Assembly (NCBI GenBank): GCA_016650445.1 | Contig: JAENVS010000034.1 | Coordinates: 62,001 to 126,000 of the forward strand | Source of the DNA: Frankiaceae bacterium | Lineage (GTDB): Bacteria; Actinomycetota; Actinomycetes; Mycobacteriales; SCTD01 | DNA length: 64,000 bases | Reading direction: 5' to 3' | Shown here: positions 32,038 through 41,192 of the stretch, piece after piece | Layout: the number at the start of each line of letters is the position of its first letter | Numbering within the stretch: position 1 is the stretch's first letter | The notes under the pieces: model-generated | Told to the model about the DNA's origin: nothing | Seen by the model: the letters and a program-made list of their open reading frames with translations, nothing else | Databases searched by the model: none | Translations under genes and position numbers: made by a program

Positions 32038-33897
32038 TCAGCTGATGTAGCGCGTGTAGTCGAACGGTCGTCTTCGTCGACTCAGTCCCTCGGGGCTGGT
32101 CCACAGCACTGATCCGTCGGCGAGGCGTTCGAAGGTCCAGCCGGAGTGGGTCTTGAGCCGGTGGTGCCAGCGGCACATCGCGCCGCAGTTGTCCTCGCTG
32201 GTGGCGCCGGACGGCCAGGGGATGGCGTGCTCGCCGTCGCATCGCAGGGCGGGCTGCCCGCAGCCGGGCGCGGTGCAGGTGCGGTCACGCAGGACGACGT
32301 GCCGATCGAGGTCGGCCGGCAGCCGGTAGACGGTGCTGCCGTAGTCCAGGGGGTGGGTCCGGTAGGGCGCCGTCAGCAGCTCCTGCACGGCTGGCTCCAT
32401 TGGTGAACCGGCTGGCAGTGTGACGGTCAGCTCTGCGTCGAGGAGCTGGCCATCGTTGTCGACGACGAGCCGGCGCAGGATCACCCGGCCTTGCGCCATC
32501 CGCCGCACGACACTTGCCGGCACCGCTCCGAAGGTGGAGATCTCGCCCGGCACGTCGGCAGTCCCGAGCAGGCTGTCCACGCCGATGACGGCCCACAGGG
32601 TCGAGTTGAGCCGGCGACCGCGGCGGGCGAGGGCGCGCCGGGCCCGACGGGGAGCCAGCGGCACGACCACGGACTCCGGGTCACGGTCTGGGGCGGGGTC
32701 TGGGGCGGGGTCTGGGGCGGTGGTCGGCCCGGGCTGCCCGCGCAGCTGCGCGACCTGCACGACCACGTGAATCTCCACCTCGTCGCCAGCAACGCCCGCC
32801 GCGGTCGTCGGCGGCCCTGCCGGTGTGGGAGTGGCTGCGGGATCTGGCGTCGGTTCGGGACGCGATGGGGATGTCGGAGAGAGCCCTGTTGCGGGCGATT
32901 CCACGAGCGCGTCGGACCTCAGATCGGGCTGCTGCCCGCGCCCTGCGGTCCGGCCCGATGCCGCCTCCGCCGGGTCCGTCATCTCGGGTGATCGCTTGCG
33001 TCGTGAAGCCGTCGCCTCGGCCGGCGGGGCCGCTCCGGCCGGCTCTGGCTGCTCCCAGTCGTCGTCGCTCGTGGCCGGGGTATCGGGGCGTCGGCGGGGG
33101 TCGTTGGCCGCGGGCATGCCGGTGATCGACTCGACGAGCGCGTCAGCGAGCCGGGCCGGTCGGCCCCGCGGGTCGTCGGGTTGCGCGATCTCGTCGGCGC
33201 GCCGGCATAGCACCTCCCACGCAGCCGCAATGTCTTCCGGCGGGAGATCGGCGAGCATCCGGCCCATGCCGTCGCGATCGGTCCAACGGGCAACCTGACG
33301 CCCCGCCACCTTGCGCTCGTGTCGTTGCTGCGCAGCTTCCGGACAGACCGCTTGTCGTGCACGGTCCAGGGCTCGCCGGAACTCGGCGATGGTCTGGCCG
33401 GGGGCGTCGGTGATGACCCGCTCCTCAATCAAGCCGGCTTCGTGGTCGTCGAGGTCGGAGGTCATCTCGATCAGACCCCACACGTGACCGCGACTGATCT
33501 GGCCGCGCTGGAGCAGGCCGAGCGTCGAGGCGAACAGCGTGAACAGTCGTCGCGAGACGGCCTGGACGTTCTTGGCACCGTGCGCCGACAGCCCGAGGGC
33601 GTGTCGGACCCTTTCGAGGTTGTCGCGCTCCGGACTGTCGCTGCAGGCGAACGGCTGCGCCGCGCCGTACAGCATCGCCTGTGCCCAGGAGACGTGCCGG
33701 TCCCATGCCTCGAGCACCACGGATTGCAGCAGCCGGTCGTCCGTGGCCGGCAGGGAGAGCAGCAACGACGCCGACTCCGGGCCCGGAGGCAGCAGTGGGA
33801 TCAGCTCGATGGACTCGGCGATGGCCGCGTCGCCTCCGAGCCGCACGCGGCGCGTGAGGCTCGAGAGGTCAGGCGGTGTGGCCGGGCATTCGCTCAT
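32038..33897 (-). CDS. DUF222 / HNH endonuclease domain protein (13E12 repeat family)
   Basis: DUF222 N-terminus, C-terminal HNH: RTCTAPGCGQPALRCDGEHAIPWPSGATSEDNCGAMCRWHHRLKTHSGW. Confidence 0.93.
   Translation of the reverse strand: MSECPATPPDLSSLTRRVRLGGDAAIAESIELIPLLPPGPESASLLLSLPATDDRLLQSVVLEAWDRHVSWAQAMLYGAAQPFACSDSPERDNLERVRHALGLSAHGAKNVQAVSRRLFTLFASTLGLLQRGQISRGHVWGLIEMTSDLDDHEAGLIEERVITDAPGQTIAEFRRALDRARQAVCPEAAQQRHERKVAGRQVARWTDRDGMGRMLADLPPEDIAAAWEVLCRRADEIAQPDDPRGRPARLADALVESITGMPAANDPRRRPDTPATSDDDWEQPEPAGAAPPAEATASRRKRSPEMTDPAEAASGRTAGRGQQPDLRSDALVESPATGLSPTSPSRPEPTPDPAATPTPAGPPTTAAGVAGDEVEIHVVVQVAQLRGQPGPTTAPDPAPDPAPDRDPESVVVPLAPRRARRALARRGRRLNSTLWAVIGVDSLLGTADVPGEISTFGAVPASVVRRMAQGRVILRRLVVDNDGQLLDAELTVTLPAGSPMEPAVQELLTAPYRTHPLDYGSTVYRLPADLDRHVVLRDRTCTAPGCGQPALRCDGEHAIPWPSGATSEDNCGAMCRWHHRLKTHSGWTFERLADGSVLWTSPEGLSRRRRPFDYTRYIS
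32685..32720. repeat. 12-nt x 3 exact tandem repeat (GGTCTGGGGCGG) coding PAPD repeats in the DUF222-HNH gene
   Basis: ggtctggggcgg repeated three times on + strand; protein TAPDPAPDPAPDRD. Confidence 0.9.
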
Positions 33898-33905
33898 ATG
33901 TTCGA
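33890..33905 (-). promoter_or_regulatory. Putative LexA/SOS box overlapping the DUF222-HNH start codon
   Basis: Minus strand TCGAACATATGAGCGA vs actinobacterial SOS consensus TCGAAC-N4-GTTCGA: first half perfect, second half 4/6. Confidence 0.45.
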
Positions 33906-34034
33906 ATCATGCCACGATGTGTTCTGCTCCGCAACACCAAAAGCCCTGCTGTGTATAGGAATTTCTTATCCACAGCCCGCGTCCGGTTCCGCTTCGGGAG
34001 GTGTCGGAGATGAACGCGATGCGCCTGAAGGCTG

Positions 34035-34490
34035 CTAGTGGTGTGTCTCAGTTTTGGCTGACTGATTCCTGACGGTCTCGAGGGCGACGCGTCCGCGTCG
34101 GACTTTCTCGTGGATGGACTCGGCTGTCGCTGTCCAGACCAGTGGCTTCGGGTCGTTGTTGGTGACGCGCAGGTAGTCCTCGATCGAGCCGATGAGGTCC
34201 GGGACGCTGGGAAAGCTGCCTCGTCGGATGTTCTTGTCGGTGAGCTCGCGGAAGAACCGTTCGACCAGGTTCAGCCAGCTCGACGACGTCGGGGTGAAGT
34301 GCAGCTGGAACCGCTTGTGCTTGCTGAGCCACTTCACGGTCTCGGGATGCTTATGGGTCTGGTAGTTGTCCAGGATCAGATGCACCTGGAGGCCCTTGGG
34401 GACGTTCCGGTCGATGGTCCGCAAGAAGATCAGGAACTCTTCGTGCCGGTGCTTGGGTAGGCACTGGCCGAAGACCTTCCCGGTCGCAAC
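34035..34490 (-). pseudogene. IS630-family transposase, 5'-truncated remnant
   Basis: ATGKVFGQCLPKHRHEEFLIFLRTIDRNVPKGLQVHLILDNYQTHKHPETVKWLSKHKRFQLHFTPTSSSWLNLVERFFRELTDKNIRRGSF: C-terminal DDE part only; N-terminal homology lost at ~34490. Confidence 0.88.
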
Positions 34491-34518
34491 TGGGTCTAGT
34501 TCGGGCAGGGTGGGCCTT

Positions 34519-35100
34519 GTGGATGCCTACGTAGAGACAGAGCGCCTGACCCTCCGCCGCTTCACGCCCGACGACGCGGACTTGCTCATCGAACTCGACA
34601 GCGACCCAGCGGTCATGCGGTACCTCCCCGGCGGCGGCGAAGCGACCACCGCGGAGGAAGTGCGCGAGCTCGTCCTCCCGTACATCCTGTCCGGGTACGA
34701 GAAGTGGGACGGCAACTTCGGGCTGTTCGCCGCTTATGCAAAGGACAGCGGCGACTTCGTCGGCTGGTTTCACCTGCGCCCGGAGCAGGGGGCACCGCAG
34801 GACGAGGTCGAACTTGGCTACCGGCTGCGGCAGGCTGAATGGGGCAAGGGCTACGCCACTGAAGGCGGCCGGGGCCTAGTGGACAAGGGCTTCACGGACC
34901 TTGACGTGCGCCTTGTTTGGGCCGCGACGATGACAGCGAACGTCGCGTCGCAGAAGGTCATGGAGAAGATCGGAATGACGCTCGCCGAGAAGATCCCCAC
35001 GCCACCGGACATGCAGATGTGCAAGGGCGCCGAGCGCGGCGGCGTGCTCTACCAGATCGACCGAGAGGGATGGAAAGCGGCGGTAGTAACAGGCGGCTAG
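34519..35100 (+). CDS. GNAT family N-acetyltransferase (RimJ/RimL-like)
   Basis: VETERLTLRRFTPDDADLLIELDSDPAVMRYL, ELGYRLRQAEWGKGYATEGGRGLVDKGF; GTG 34519. Confidence 0.92.
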   Translation: MDAYVETERLTLRRFTPDDADLLIELDSDPAVMRYLPGGGEATTAEEVRELVLPYILSGYEKWDGNFGLFAAYAKDSGDFVGWFHLRPEQGAPQDEVELGYRLRQAEWGKGYATEGGRGLVDKGFTDLDVRLVWAATMTANVASQKVMEKIGMTLAEKIPTPPDMQMCKGAERGGVLYQIDREGWKAAVVTGG

Positions 35101-35211
35101 GGAGTCTCACCTGTGGACGGGCGCCCGGGTGGTTGCGTCGGTGTACCTCGAGGCGGCCGATGTGCTGCCCGAGACAGCCGCCGCTGTGCAACGCAGCTGG
35201 CCCGCGCCAGG

Positions 35212-35886
35212 TCAGGGCGCGAGGGCGAGTTGCAGCACCCGCGCCGCATCGCCGGTGGTGCGGACCCGCGGGTCTCCTGGGTCGACGCGGTGCCAGAGCA
35301 GCAGCAGCAACGTCTCCGCCGAGCCCTCGGCGCGGGCGGTGGGCTCGCCGTCGCCCAGAACCCACTCCCCACGTGTGTCGGTGGCGTGCAGCTGCAGTGT
35401 CGCCGCCAGTGGCGGGATCCGACCGAGCTTCACCTGGCGAGGTGTCATCAGGTCGACCACCTCGCTCACCCCGTCGGCCGCGAGCTGCGCGGCGATGCGT
35501 CCGGGCTCGCCCGTCGCCCGCTCGGCGTCCCATCGGTGCACGACCGTCTCTAGGGCCTGCCGACGCAGCCAGAACCCGGCCGTGCGGTCCGTCGTAAAGG
35601 ACCAGCACTCGCGGGCGGGATCGGCCGCGCCCAGCGTCGTGATCAGCCGGTCGGCGCCCTCGGCGAACCACTGGGCGAGGTCGGGGACGTCGTGCTCCTC
35701 CTCGCGGCCTCGGTCTCCGGTGGCGACGATCTGCTCGGCCCACCGGTGCACGCTGCCCAGGTGCTCGACGAGCCCGCGCAACGTCCACCCGGGGCAGGCG
35801 GCGACCGGCTCGGTCAGGTCCGCGCGATGCAGGACGTCGAGCACGGCATCGACGTCGGCGCGTAGGTGCGCGAGGTGGTCGATCAC
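35212..35886 (-). CDS. TIGR03083/maleylpyruvate isomerase family (mycothiol-dependent-like) protein
   Basis: VIDHLAHLRADVDAVLDVLHRADLTEPVAACPGWTLRGLVEHLGSVHRWA; GTG overlaps MFS stop. Confidence 0.85.
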   Translation of the reverse strand: MIDHLAHLRADVDAVLDVLHRADLTEPVAACPGWTLRGLVEHLGSVHRWAEQIVATGDRGREEEHDVPDLAQWFAEGADRLITTLGAADPARECWSFTTDRTAGFWLRRQALETVVHRWDAERATGEPGRIAAQLAADGVSEVVDLMTPRQVKLGRIPPLAATLQLHATDTRGEWVLGDGEPTARAEGSAETLLLLLWHRVDPGDPRVRTTGDAARVLQLALAP

Positions 35887-37103
35887 GCGGCGACCACCCT
35901 CCGGTCGGCGGCCCGGGACACGAGCAGCATCACCACCCCGGAGATGCACGACGACACGAGGCAGAACGTCCAGAGCGCCCCTTCGCCGAGGTGCGCGAGC
36001 AGCTGCGTGCCGACCGCGGGTGCGAGGAACGCGGAGATCCCGTAGGACATCCCGAACACGCCCATATAGCGGCCGCGCAGGTGCGGCGGCGACATGGTGG
36101 CGACGAGCGCTCCGAGCTGTCCGGCGGCGAGGATCTCGCCGACCGTCCAGACGGTGACCGCGAGCATGTGCATGGGGATCGTGTCAGCCAGCGTGGTCAG
36201 CCACAGGCCCACGCCGATGATGACGCCGGACGCGAGAAGAGGAATGCCCCGGTCGACCCGCCCGAGAGCGCCGAGGAACACCGGCTGGAGCGCCACGATC
36301 AGCACGCCGTTCAACGCGATGATGGCGCCGTAGCCCCCAGTCCCAAGCCCGTCGTGGGCGACGGCGAGCGGCAGCGTGTAGAACGCCTGCATGTAGGCGA
36401 TCGCCCCGAGGATGATGCCGACGACAAGGGCGAGCATCAGCCGGTCGCTGAGCACGTCCGCGAACGACCCCGACGACTGGCCGCGCCGCTCGGGCATGGT
36501 CTCCGGGACGAGCCGCAGCACCACCACCGCGAAGACGAGGGCTGTCGCCGCGTCTCCGGCGAACAGCAGCCAGTAGCTCTTGTCGGCGAGGTAGCCGCCG
36601 AGCAGCGTCGCCACCGCGAAGCCGAGGTTGAACGACCAGAACATGAGGGCGAACGCGCGGGGCCGCAGCTCCGGCGCTACCAGATCGGCGATCGCGGCGT
36701 TCGCGGCCGGCCGGTAGATGTCGGCCGCGACGCCGAAGAGGAACGCCGTGATGCACAGCGCAGGAAGCCCGTGTGCGGCGCCCAGGGCCAGGAGCGCCGC
36801 GGCAGCTGCCGCCGAACCGCCGGCCATGGTGCGCCGCCGCCCGATCCGGTCGGCGAGCAGGCCGCCCACCGGCTGGCTGACGGCGGAGCCGAACCCCATC
36901 GCGGTCAGCACCGCTCCGGCCTGCGCGACGGAGTACCCACGCTCCTGGGTCAGGAACAGGGCCAGGAACGGCAGGACGAACTGCCCGAGCCGGTTGACGA
37001 GCGAGCCGGACCAGAGCGCCCAGAAGGGGCCAGGCAGGCCGCCGACCCGCGACGCCCACCACGAGGGTGCGACGGAGACGGTCGGGGGGACGGGGACGCT
37101 CAT
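35883..37103 (-). CDS. MFS transporter
   Basis: FWALWSGSLVNRLGQFVLPFLALFLTQERGYSVAQAGAVLTAMGFGSAVSQPVGGLLADRIGRRRTM, 12 TM-like segments; ATG 37103. Confidence 0.94.
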   Translation of the reverse strand: MSVPVPPTVSVAPSWWASRVGGLPGPFWALWSGSLVNRLGQFVLPFLALFLTQERGYSVAQAGAVLTAMGFGSAVSQPVGGLLADRIGRRRTMAGGSAAAAAALLALGAAHGLPALCITAFLFGVAADIYRPAANAAIADLVAPELRPRAFALMFWSFNLGFAVATLLGGYLADKSYWLLFAGDAATALVFAVVVLRLVPETMPERRGQSSGSFADVLSDRLMLALVVGIILGAIAYMQAFYTLPLAVAHDGLGTGGYGAIIALNGVLIVALQPVFLGALGRVDRGIPLLASGVIIGVGLWLTTLADTIPMHMLAVTVWTVGEILAAGQLGALVATMSPPHLRGRYMGVFGMSYGISAFLAPAVGTQLLAHLGEGALWTFCLVSSCISGVVMLLVSRAADRRVVAA

Positions 37104-37121
37104 GGGGCCACCCAAGCACGC

Positions 37122-38690
37122 ATGGCAGGCTTGCCCGTCGTGACCACTCCTTCTGACCTCGAGCACGAGCGCGGGCACGAGCACCTGGCCGACCTCCGCG
37201 CCACCGTCGAGCGAGGCGGCGCGCCGAAGTACCACGAGGCCAACGCCGGCAAGGGCAAGCTGTTCGCGCGCGAGCGGGTCGCGTTGCTCGTGGACGACGG
37301 CTCCTTCGTCGAGGACGGGCTCTACGCCAACGTCCTGGCGGGGGACCTTCCCGCCGACGGCGTCGTCACGGGGACGGCCACGGTCGACGGCCGGCCGGTC
37401 TGCGTGATGGCCAACGACTCGACCGTGAAGGCCGGCTCCTGGGGCGCCCGGACGGTCGAGAAGATCATTCGCATCATCGAGACGGCGTACCGCCTCGGGG
37501 TGCCCATGGTGTGGCTCGTCGACTCGGCGGGCGCCCGCATCACCGACCAGGTCGACCTGTTCCCCGGCCGTCGCGGCGCCGGCAAGATCTTTCACACCCA
37601 GGTGCGCGCGAGTGGGTCGATCCCGCAGGTGTGCGCGCTGTTCGGTCCGTCCGCCGCCGGCGGCGCCTACATCCCGGCGTTCTGCGACGTCGTCATCATG
37701 GTCGAGGGCAACGCCTCGATGTACCTCGGCTCGGACCGCATGGTCGAGATGGTGACCGGCGAGAAGACGACCCTCGAGGCGATGGGCGGCGCGGCCGTCC
37801 ACTGCAAGGAGTCCGGCGTCGGTCACTTCCTCGCGAAGACCGAGCAGGACGCCATCGCGACGGTGCAGCGCTACCTCTCGTACTTCCCGAGCAACTGGCG
37901 GCAGCAGCCTCCGTCCGTCTTCCCGGCCCCGCCGAAGGACGTCGACCTGCGCGCGCTCGTCCCCGCGAGCGAGCGGCAAGCCTTCGACATGCGCCGCTAC
38001 GTCAGCGGCCTCGTCGACGACGGATCGTGGCTCGAGGTGCATGCGCTCTGGGCTCGTGAGCTGACGGTCGGCTACGGCCGCATCGACGGTCAGGTCGTCG
38101 GCGTGGTGGCGAACAACCCGATGTTCAAGGGCGGCGTCCTGTTCGTCGACACGGCCGACAAGGCGACCCGGTTCGTGCAGACCTGTGACGCGTTCAACAT
38201 CCCGTTGCTGTTCCTGTCCGACGTCCCCGGCTTCATGGTCGGTTCCGTCGTGGAGAAGCAGGGCATCATCCGGCACGGCGCGAAGATGATCACCGCGATC
38301 AGCGAGGCGACGGTCCCGAAGATCAGCATCATCGTGCGCAAGGCGTACGGCGCGGGGCTCTACGCGATGGCGGGCCCCGGCTTCGAGCCCGACGCCTGCC
38401 TCGCGCTGCCGACCGCGAAGATCGCCGTCATGGGCGCCGAGGCCGCGATCAACGCCGTCTACGCCAACAAGATCGCGCAGCTGCCGGAGGACGAACGAGA
38501 GGCCTTCGTCGCGCAGAAGCGGGACGAGTACGAGCTCGACATCGACGTCGTGCGGCTCGCGTCCGAGCTCGTGATCGACGGCATCGTCGAGCCGGAGCAC
38601 CTGCGGGACGAGCTGATCCGGCGCTATGCCGTGCTGCGCGACAAGGACCGGTCGTTCTCCCGCCGCCGGCACGGCATCACGCCGGTCTGA
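37122..38690 (+). CDS. Acyl-CoA carboxylase carboxyltransferase subunit (second copy)
   Basis: [93 protein letters not shown] 37122. Confidence 0.94.
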   Translation: MAGLPVVTTPSDLEHERGHEHLADLRATVERGGAPKYHEANAGKGKLFARERVALLVDDGSFVEDGLYANVLAGDLPADGVVTGTATVDGRPVCVMANDSTVKAGSWGARTVEKIIRIIETAYRLGVPMVWLVDSAGARITDQVDLFPGRRGAGKIFHTQVRASGSIPQVCALFGPSAAGGAYIPAFCDVVIMVEGNASMYLGSDRMVEMVTGEKTTLEAMGGAAVHCKESGVGHFLAKTEQDAIATVQRYLSYFPSNWRQQPPSVFPAPPKDVDLRALVPASERQAFDMRRYVSGLVDDGSWLEVHALWARELTVGYGRIDGQVVGVVANNPMFKGGVLFVDTADKATRFVQTCDAFNIPLLFLSDVPGFMVGSVVEKQGIIRHGAKMITAISEATVPKISIIVRKAYGAGLYAMAGPGFEPDACLALPTAKIAVMGAEAAINAVYANKIAQLPEDEREAFVAQKRDEYELDIDVVRLASELVIDGIVEPEHLRDELIRRYAVLRDKDRSFSRRRHGITPV

Positions 38691-39228
38691 CCCCCTCGAC
38701 GGGAGCGTGGATCGTCCCGTCCGCCACGTCCTCGAGAACGGCCACCGCCGCCGGGTCTCCGTCGATCGCCGCCGCCTCGACCGCCAGCGGGGCGGCCCAC
38801 ACGAACCGGCGGTAGGACCAGAAGCGGAACGACGTCCCGAGGACGAGCCCGAACCCGTTGGCGGCGATGTTGTCGGCGAGCTTGCTCTCGAAGCCCAGCA
38901 CGTAGTGCGAGATGCCGAGGCAGCCCACCGCGATGACGAGGCCGACGGCGTTGAGCGCGAAGAACAGCGCGTACTCCCGGCGCACGCTGCTGCGCTGCCG
39001 GTGCCGGAAAGACCACGCCCGGTTCAGCACGAACGCGACGGTGGCAGCCACCACGGTGGAGATCACCTTGGCGGTCAGCGGCTTGTGCGGCGCGAGGTGC
39101 AGGACGACGTTGAACAGCGAGACGTCGACGACGAACGCGAGCGCGCCCACCGTGCCGAACTTCGCCAGCTCGTGGAAGGCGGCAGCCACCCGGCCGGCCA
39201 GGCCGGCATAGACGGACCGCAGCATCAC
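38677..39228 (-). CDS. GtrA family membrane protein
   Basis: ELAKFGTVGALAFVVDVSLFNVVLHLAPHKPLTAKVISTVVAATVAFVLNRAWSFRHR. Confidence 0.93.
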   Translation of the reverse strand: MMLRSVYAGLAGRVAAAFHELAKFGTVGALAFVVDVSLFNVVLHLAPHKPLTAKVISTVVAATVAFVLNRAWSFRHRQRSSVRREYALFFALNAVGLVIAVGCLGISHYVLGFESKLADNIAANGFGLVLGTSFRFWSYRRFVWAAPLAVEAAAIDGDPAAVAVLEDVADGTIHAPVEGVRPA

Positions 39229-39281
39229 AGCAGTCTACCGGCGCGTGGGATCATCGTCGGGACACCGAACCAGGAGGGCTC

Positions 39282-40433
39282 GTGCTCGACACCCGGCTCA
39301 GCGAGGAGCAGGAGCAGCTGCGCAAGACCGTCGAGGCCTTCGCCCGCGAGGTGGTGGCTCCGGTCGCGGCCCATCACGACGCGACGAAGACCTTCCCCTA
39401 CGACGTCGTCCGCCAGATGGGGCAGATGGGGCTGTTCGGCCTGCCCTTCCCCGAGCAGTACGGCGGCATGGGCGGCGACTACTTCGCCCTCTGCCTCGCG
39501 CTGGAGGAGCTCGGCCGCGTCGACCAGTCGGTCGCGATCACGCTCGAGGCCGGTGTGTCTCTCGGGGCGATGCCGGTCTTCCGCTTCGGAACCGAGGAGC
39601 AGAAGCAGGAGTGGCTGCCGATGCTCTGCTCCGGTGAGGCGCTCGGAGCCTTCGGGCTGACCGAGGCCGGTGGCGGCAGCGACGCCGGTGCGACCCGCAC
39701 GACGGCCAAGCTCGATGGCGGGCAGTGGGTCATCAACGGCTCGAAGGCGTTCATCACCAACTCCGGCACCGACATCACCAAGCTCGTCACCGTCACGGCC
39801 GTCACTGGGGAGAGGAGCGACAGCCGCAAGGAGATCTCCAGCATCCTGGTCCCGGTGCCCGCCAAAGGCTTCACCGCGGAGCCGTCGTACAACAAGGTTG
39901 GCTGGCACGCCTCGGACACGCACCCGCTCTCGTTTGACGACGTGCGCGTCCCGGAGGAGAACCTCCTCGGTGTCCGCGGCCGCGGCTACGCCAACTTCCT
40001 GCACATCCTCGACGAGGGCCGGATCGCGATCTCCGCGCTCTCGACGGGTGCCGCGCAGGGCTGCGTGGACGAGAGCGTGAAGTACGCCAAGCAGCGAGAG
40101 GCCTTCGGCAAGCCGATCGGGCAGAACCAGGCCATTGCCTTCAAGATCGCTGAGATGGAGGCGCGGGCCCACGTCGCGCGCTGCACCTACTACGACGCGG
40201 CCGCCCGGATGCTGGTCGGGCAGCCGTTCAAGAAGCACGCCGCGATCGCCAAGCTCGTCTCGTCGAACGCGGCGATGGACAACGCCCGTGACGCCACGCA
40301 GATCCACGGCGGCTACGGCTTCATGAACGAGTACCCCGTCGCCCGGCACTACCGCGACTCGAAGATCCTCGAGATCGGCGAGGGCACCAGTGAGGTCCAG
40401 AAGATGCTCATCGCCCGCGAGCTCGGGCTGTAG
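39282..40433 (+). CDS. Acyl-CoA dehydrogenase
   Basis: FGLTEAGGGSDAGATRT, EAFGKPIGQNQAIAFKIAEM, QIHGGYGFMNEYPVARHYRDSKILEIGEGTSEVQKMLIAR. Confidence 0.96.
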   Translation: MLDTRLSEEQEQLRKTVEAFAREVVAPVAAHHDATKTFPYDVVRQMGQMGLFGLPFPEQYGGMGGDYFALCLALEELGRVDQSVAITLEAGVSLGAMPVFRFGTEEQKQEWLPMLCSGEALGAFGLTEAGGGSDAGATRTTAKLDGGQWVINGSKAFITNSGTDITKLVTVTAVTGERSDSRKEISSILVPVPAKGFTAEPSYNKVGWHASDTHPLSFDDVRVPEENLLGVRGRGYANFLHILDEGRIAISALSTGAAQGCVDESVKYAKQREAFGKPIGQNQAIAFKIAEMEARAHVARCTYYDAAARMLVGQPFKKHAAIAKLVSSNAAMDNARDATQIHGGYGFMNEYPVARHYRDSKILEIGEGTSEVQKMLIARELGL

Positions 40434-41192
40434 ATGTCTGCAGAGAGATGGATCGAGCTCGACGGTGCGGTCAACGTCCGTGATCTCGGCGGCCTCCCGA
40501 CCGTGGACGGCGGTACGACGAACGCCGGTGTGCTGATCCGCAGCGACAACCTGCAGGGACTCAGCGACAAGGACGTCCGCCGGCTCGTGGACGACTACGG
40601 CCTGACGACCGTCCTCGACCTGCGGACCCCTACCGAGGTGCGCCTGGAAGGTCCGGGTCCGCTGGTGACCGAGGGGCTGCGGCACGTGAACCTCGACCTG
40701 ATCCCGACCTGGGACGTCGCCGAGGGCGCCTCGGAGCGCATCGTCCCGCACGAGCAACGGGAGGAGGGCGACCTGTCGCACTTCTACCTGACCTACCTCG
40801 ACCAGATGCCGCAGTCCGTCGTGGACGCGCTGCGGGTGCTCGCGGATCCAGCCACCGGTCCGGTCGTCGTGCACTGCGCCGCGGGCAAGGACCGCACCGG
40901 CGTCATCGTCGCGCTCGCGCTGCACGTGGCCGGTGTGGACCGCGCCGAGATCGTCGCCGACTACGCCCTGACCGGCGAGCGCATCGAGGCCGTCCGCGAC
41001 CGGCTCGCGGCCTCGCCGACCTACGCCGAGGACATGAAGAACCGGCCGATCGACGACATGCGACCGCATGCGCTGTCGATGCGGCACTTCCTCGACCGGC
41101 TCGACGAGCGTGGCGGGGCGGTCGCCTGGCTGACGGAGCAGGGGTTCGGACCGGACGAGCAGGCGGCCCTGCGCGGGCGGCTCATCTCGTGA
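40434..41192 (+). CDS. Tyrosine-protein phosphatase family protein
   Basis: NVRDLGGLPTVDGGTTNAGVLIRSDNL, VVHCAAGKDRTGVIVALAL (HCx5R). Confidence 0.93.
   Translation: MSAERWIELDGAVNVRDLGGLPTVDGGTTNAGVLIRSDNLQGLSDKDVRRLVDDYGLTTVLDLRTPTEVRLEGPGPLVTEGLRHVNLDLIPTWDVAEGASERIVPHEQREEGDLSHFYLTYLDQMPQSVVDALRVLADPATGPVVVHCAAGKDRTGVIVALALHVAGVDRAEIVADYALTGERIEAVRDRLAASPTYAEDMKNRPIDDMRPHALSMRHFLDRLDERGGAVAWLTEQGFGPDEQAALRGRLIS

Noticed and set aside
32685-32720. 12-nt tandem repeat considered as CRISPR-like or regulatory repeat
   Set aside because: Contiguous in-frame repeat coding PAPD; explained as a Pro-rich linker
35100-35212. Possible coding remnant (VASVYLEAADVLPETAAAVQRSWPAP) between GNAT and TIGR03083 genes
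   Set aside because: Too short and no homolog recognised; could be chance open frame
35991-37121. N-terminal extension of the second carboxyltransferase ORF
   Set aside because: Antisense to the MFS transporter; homology starts after ATG 37122
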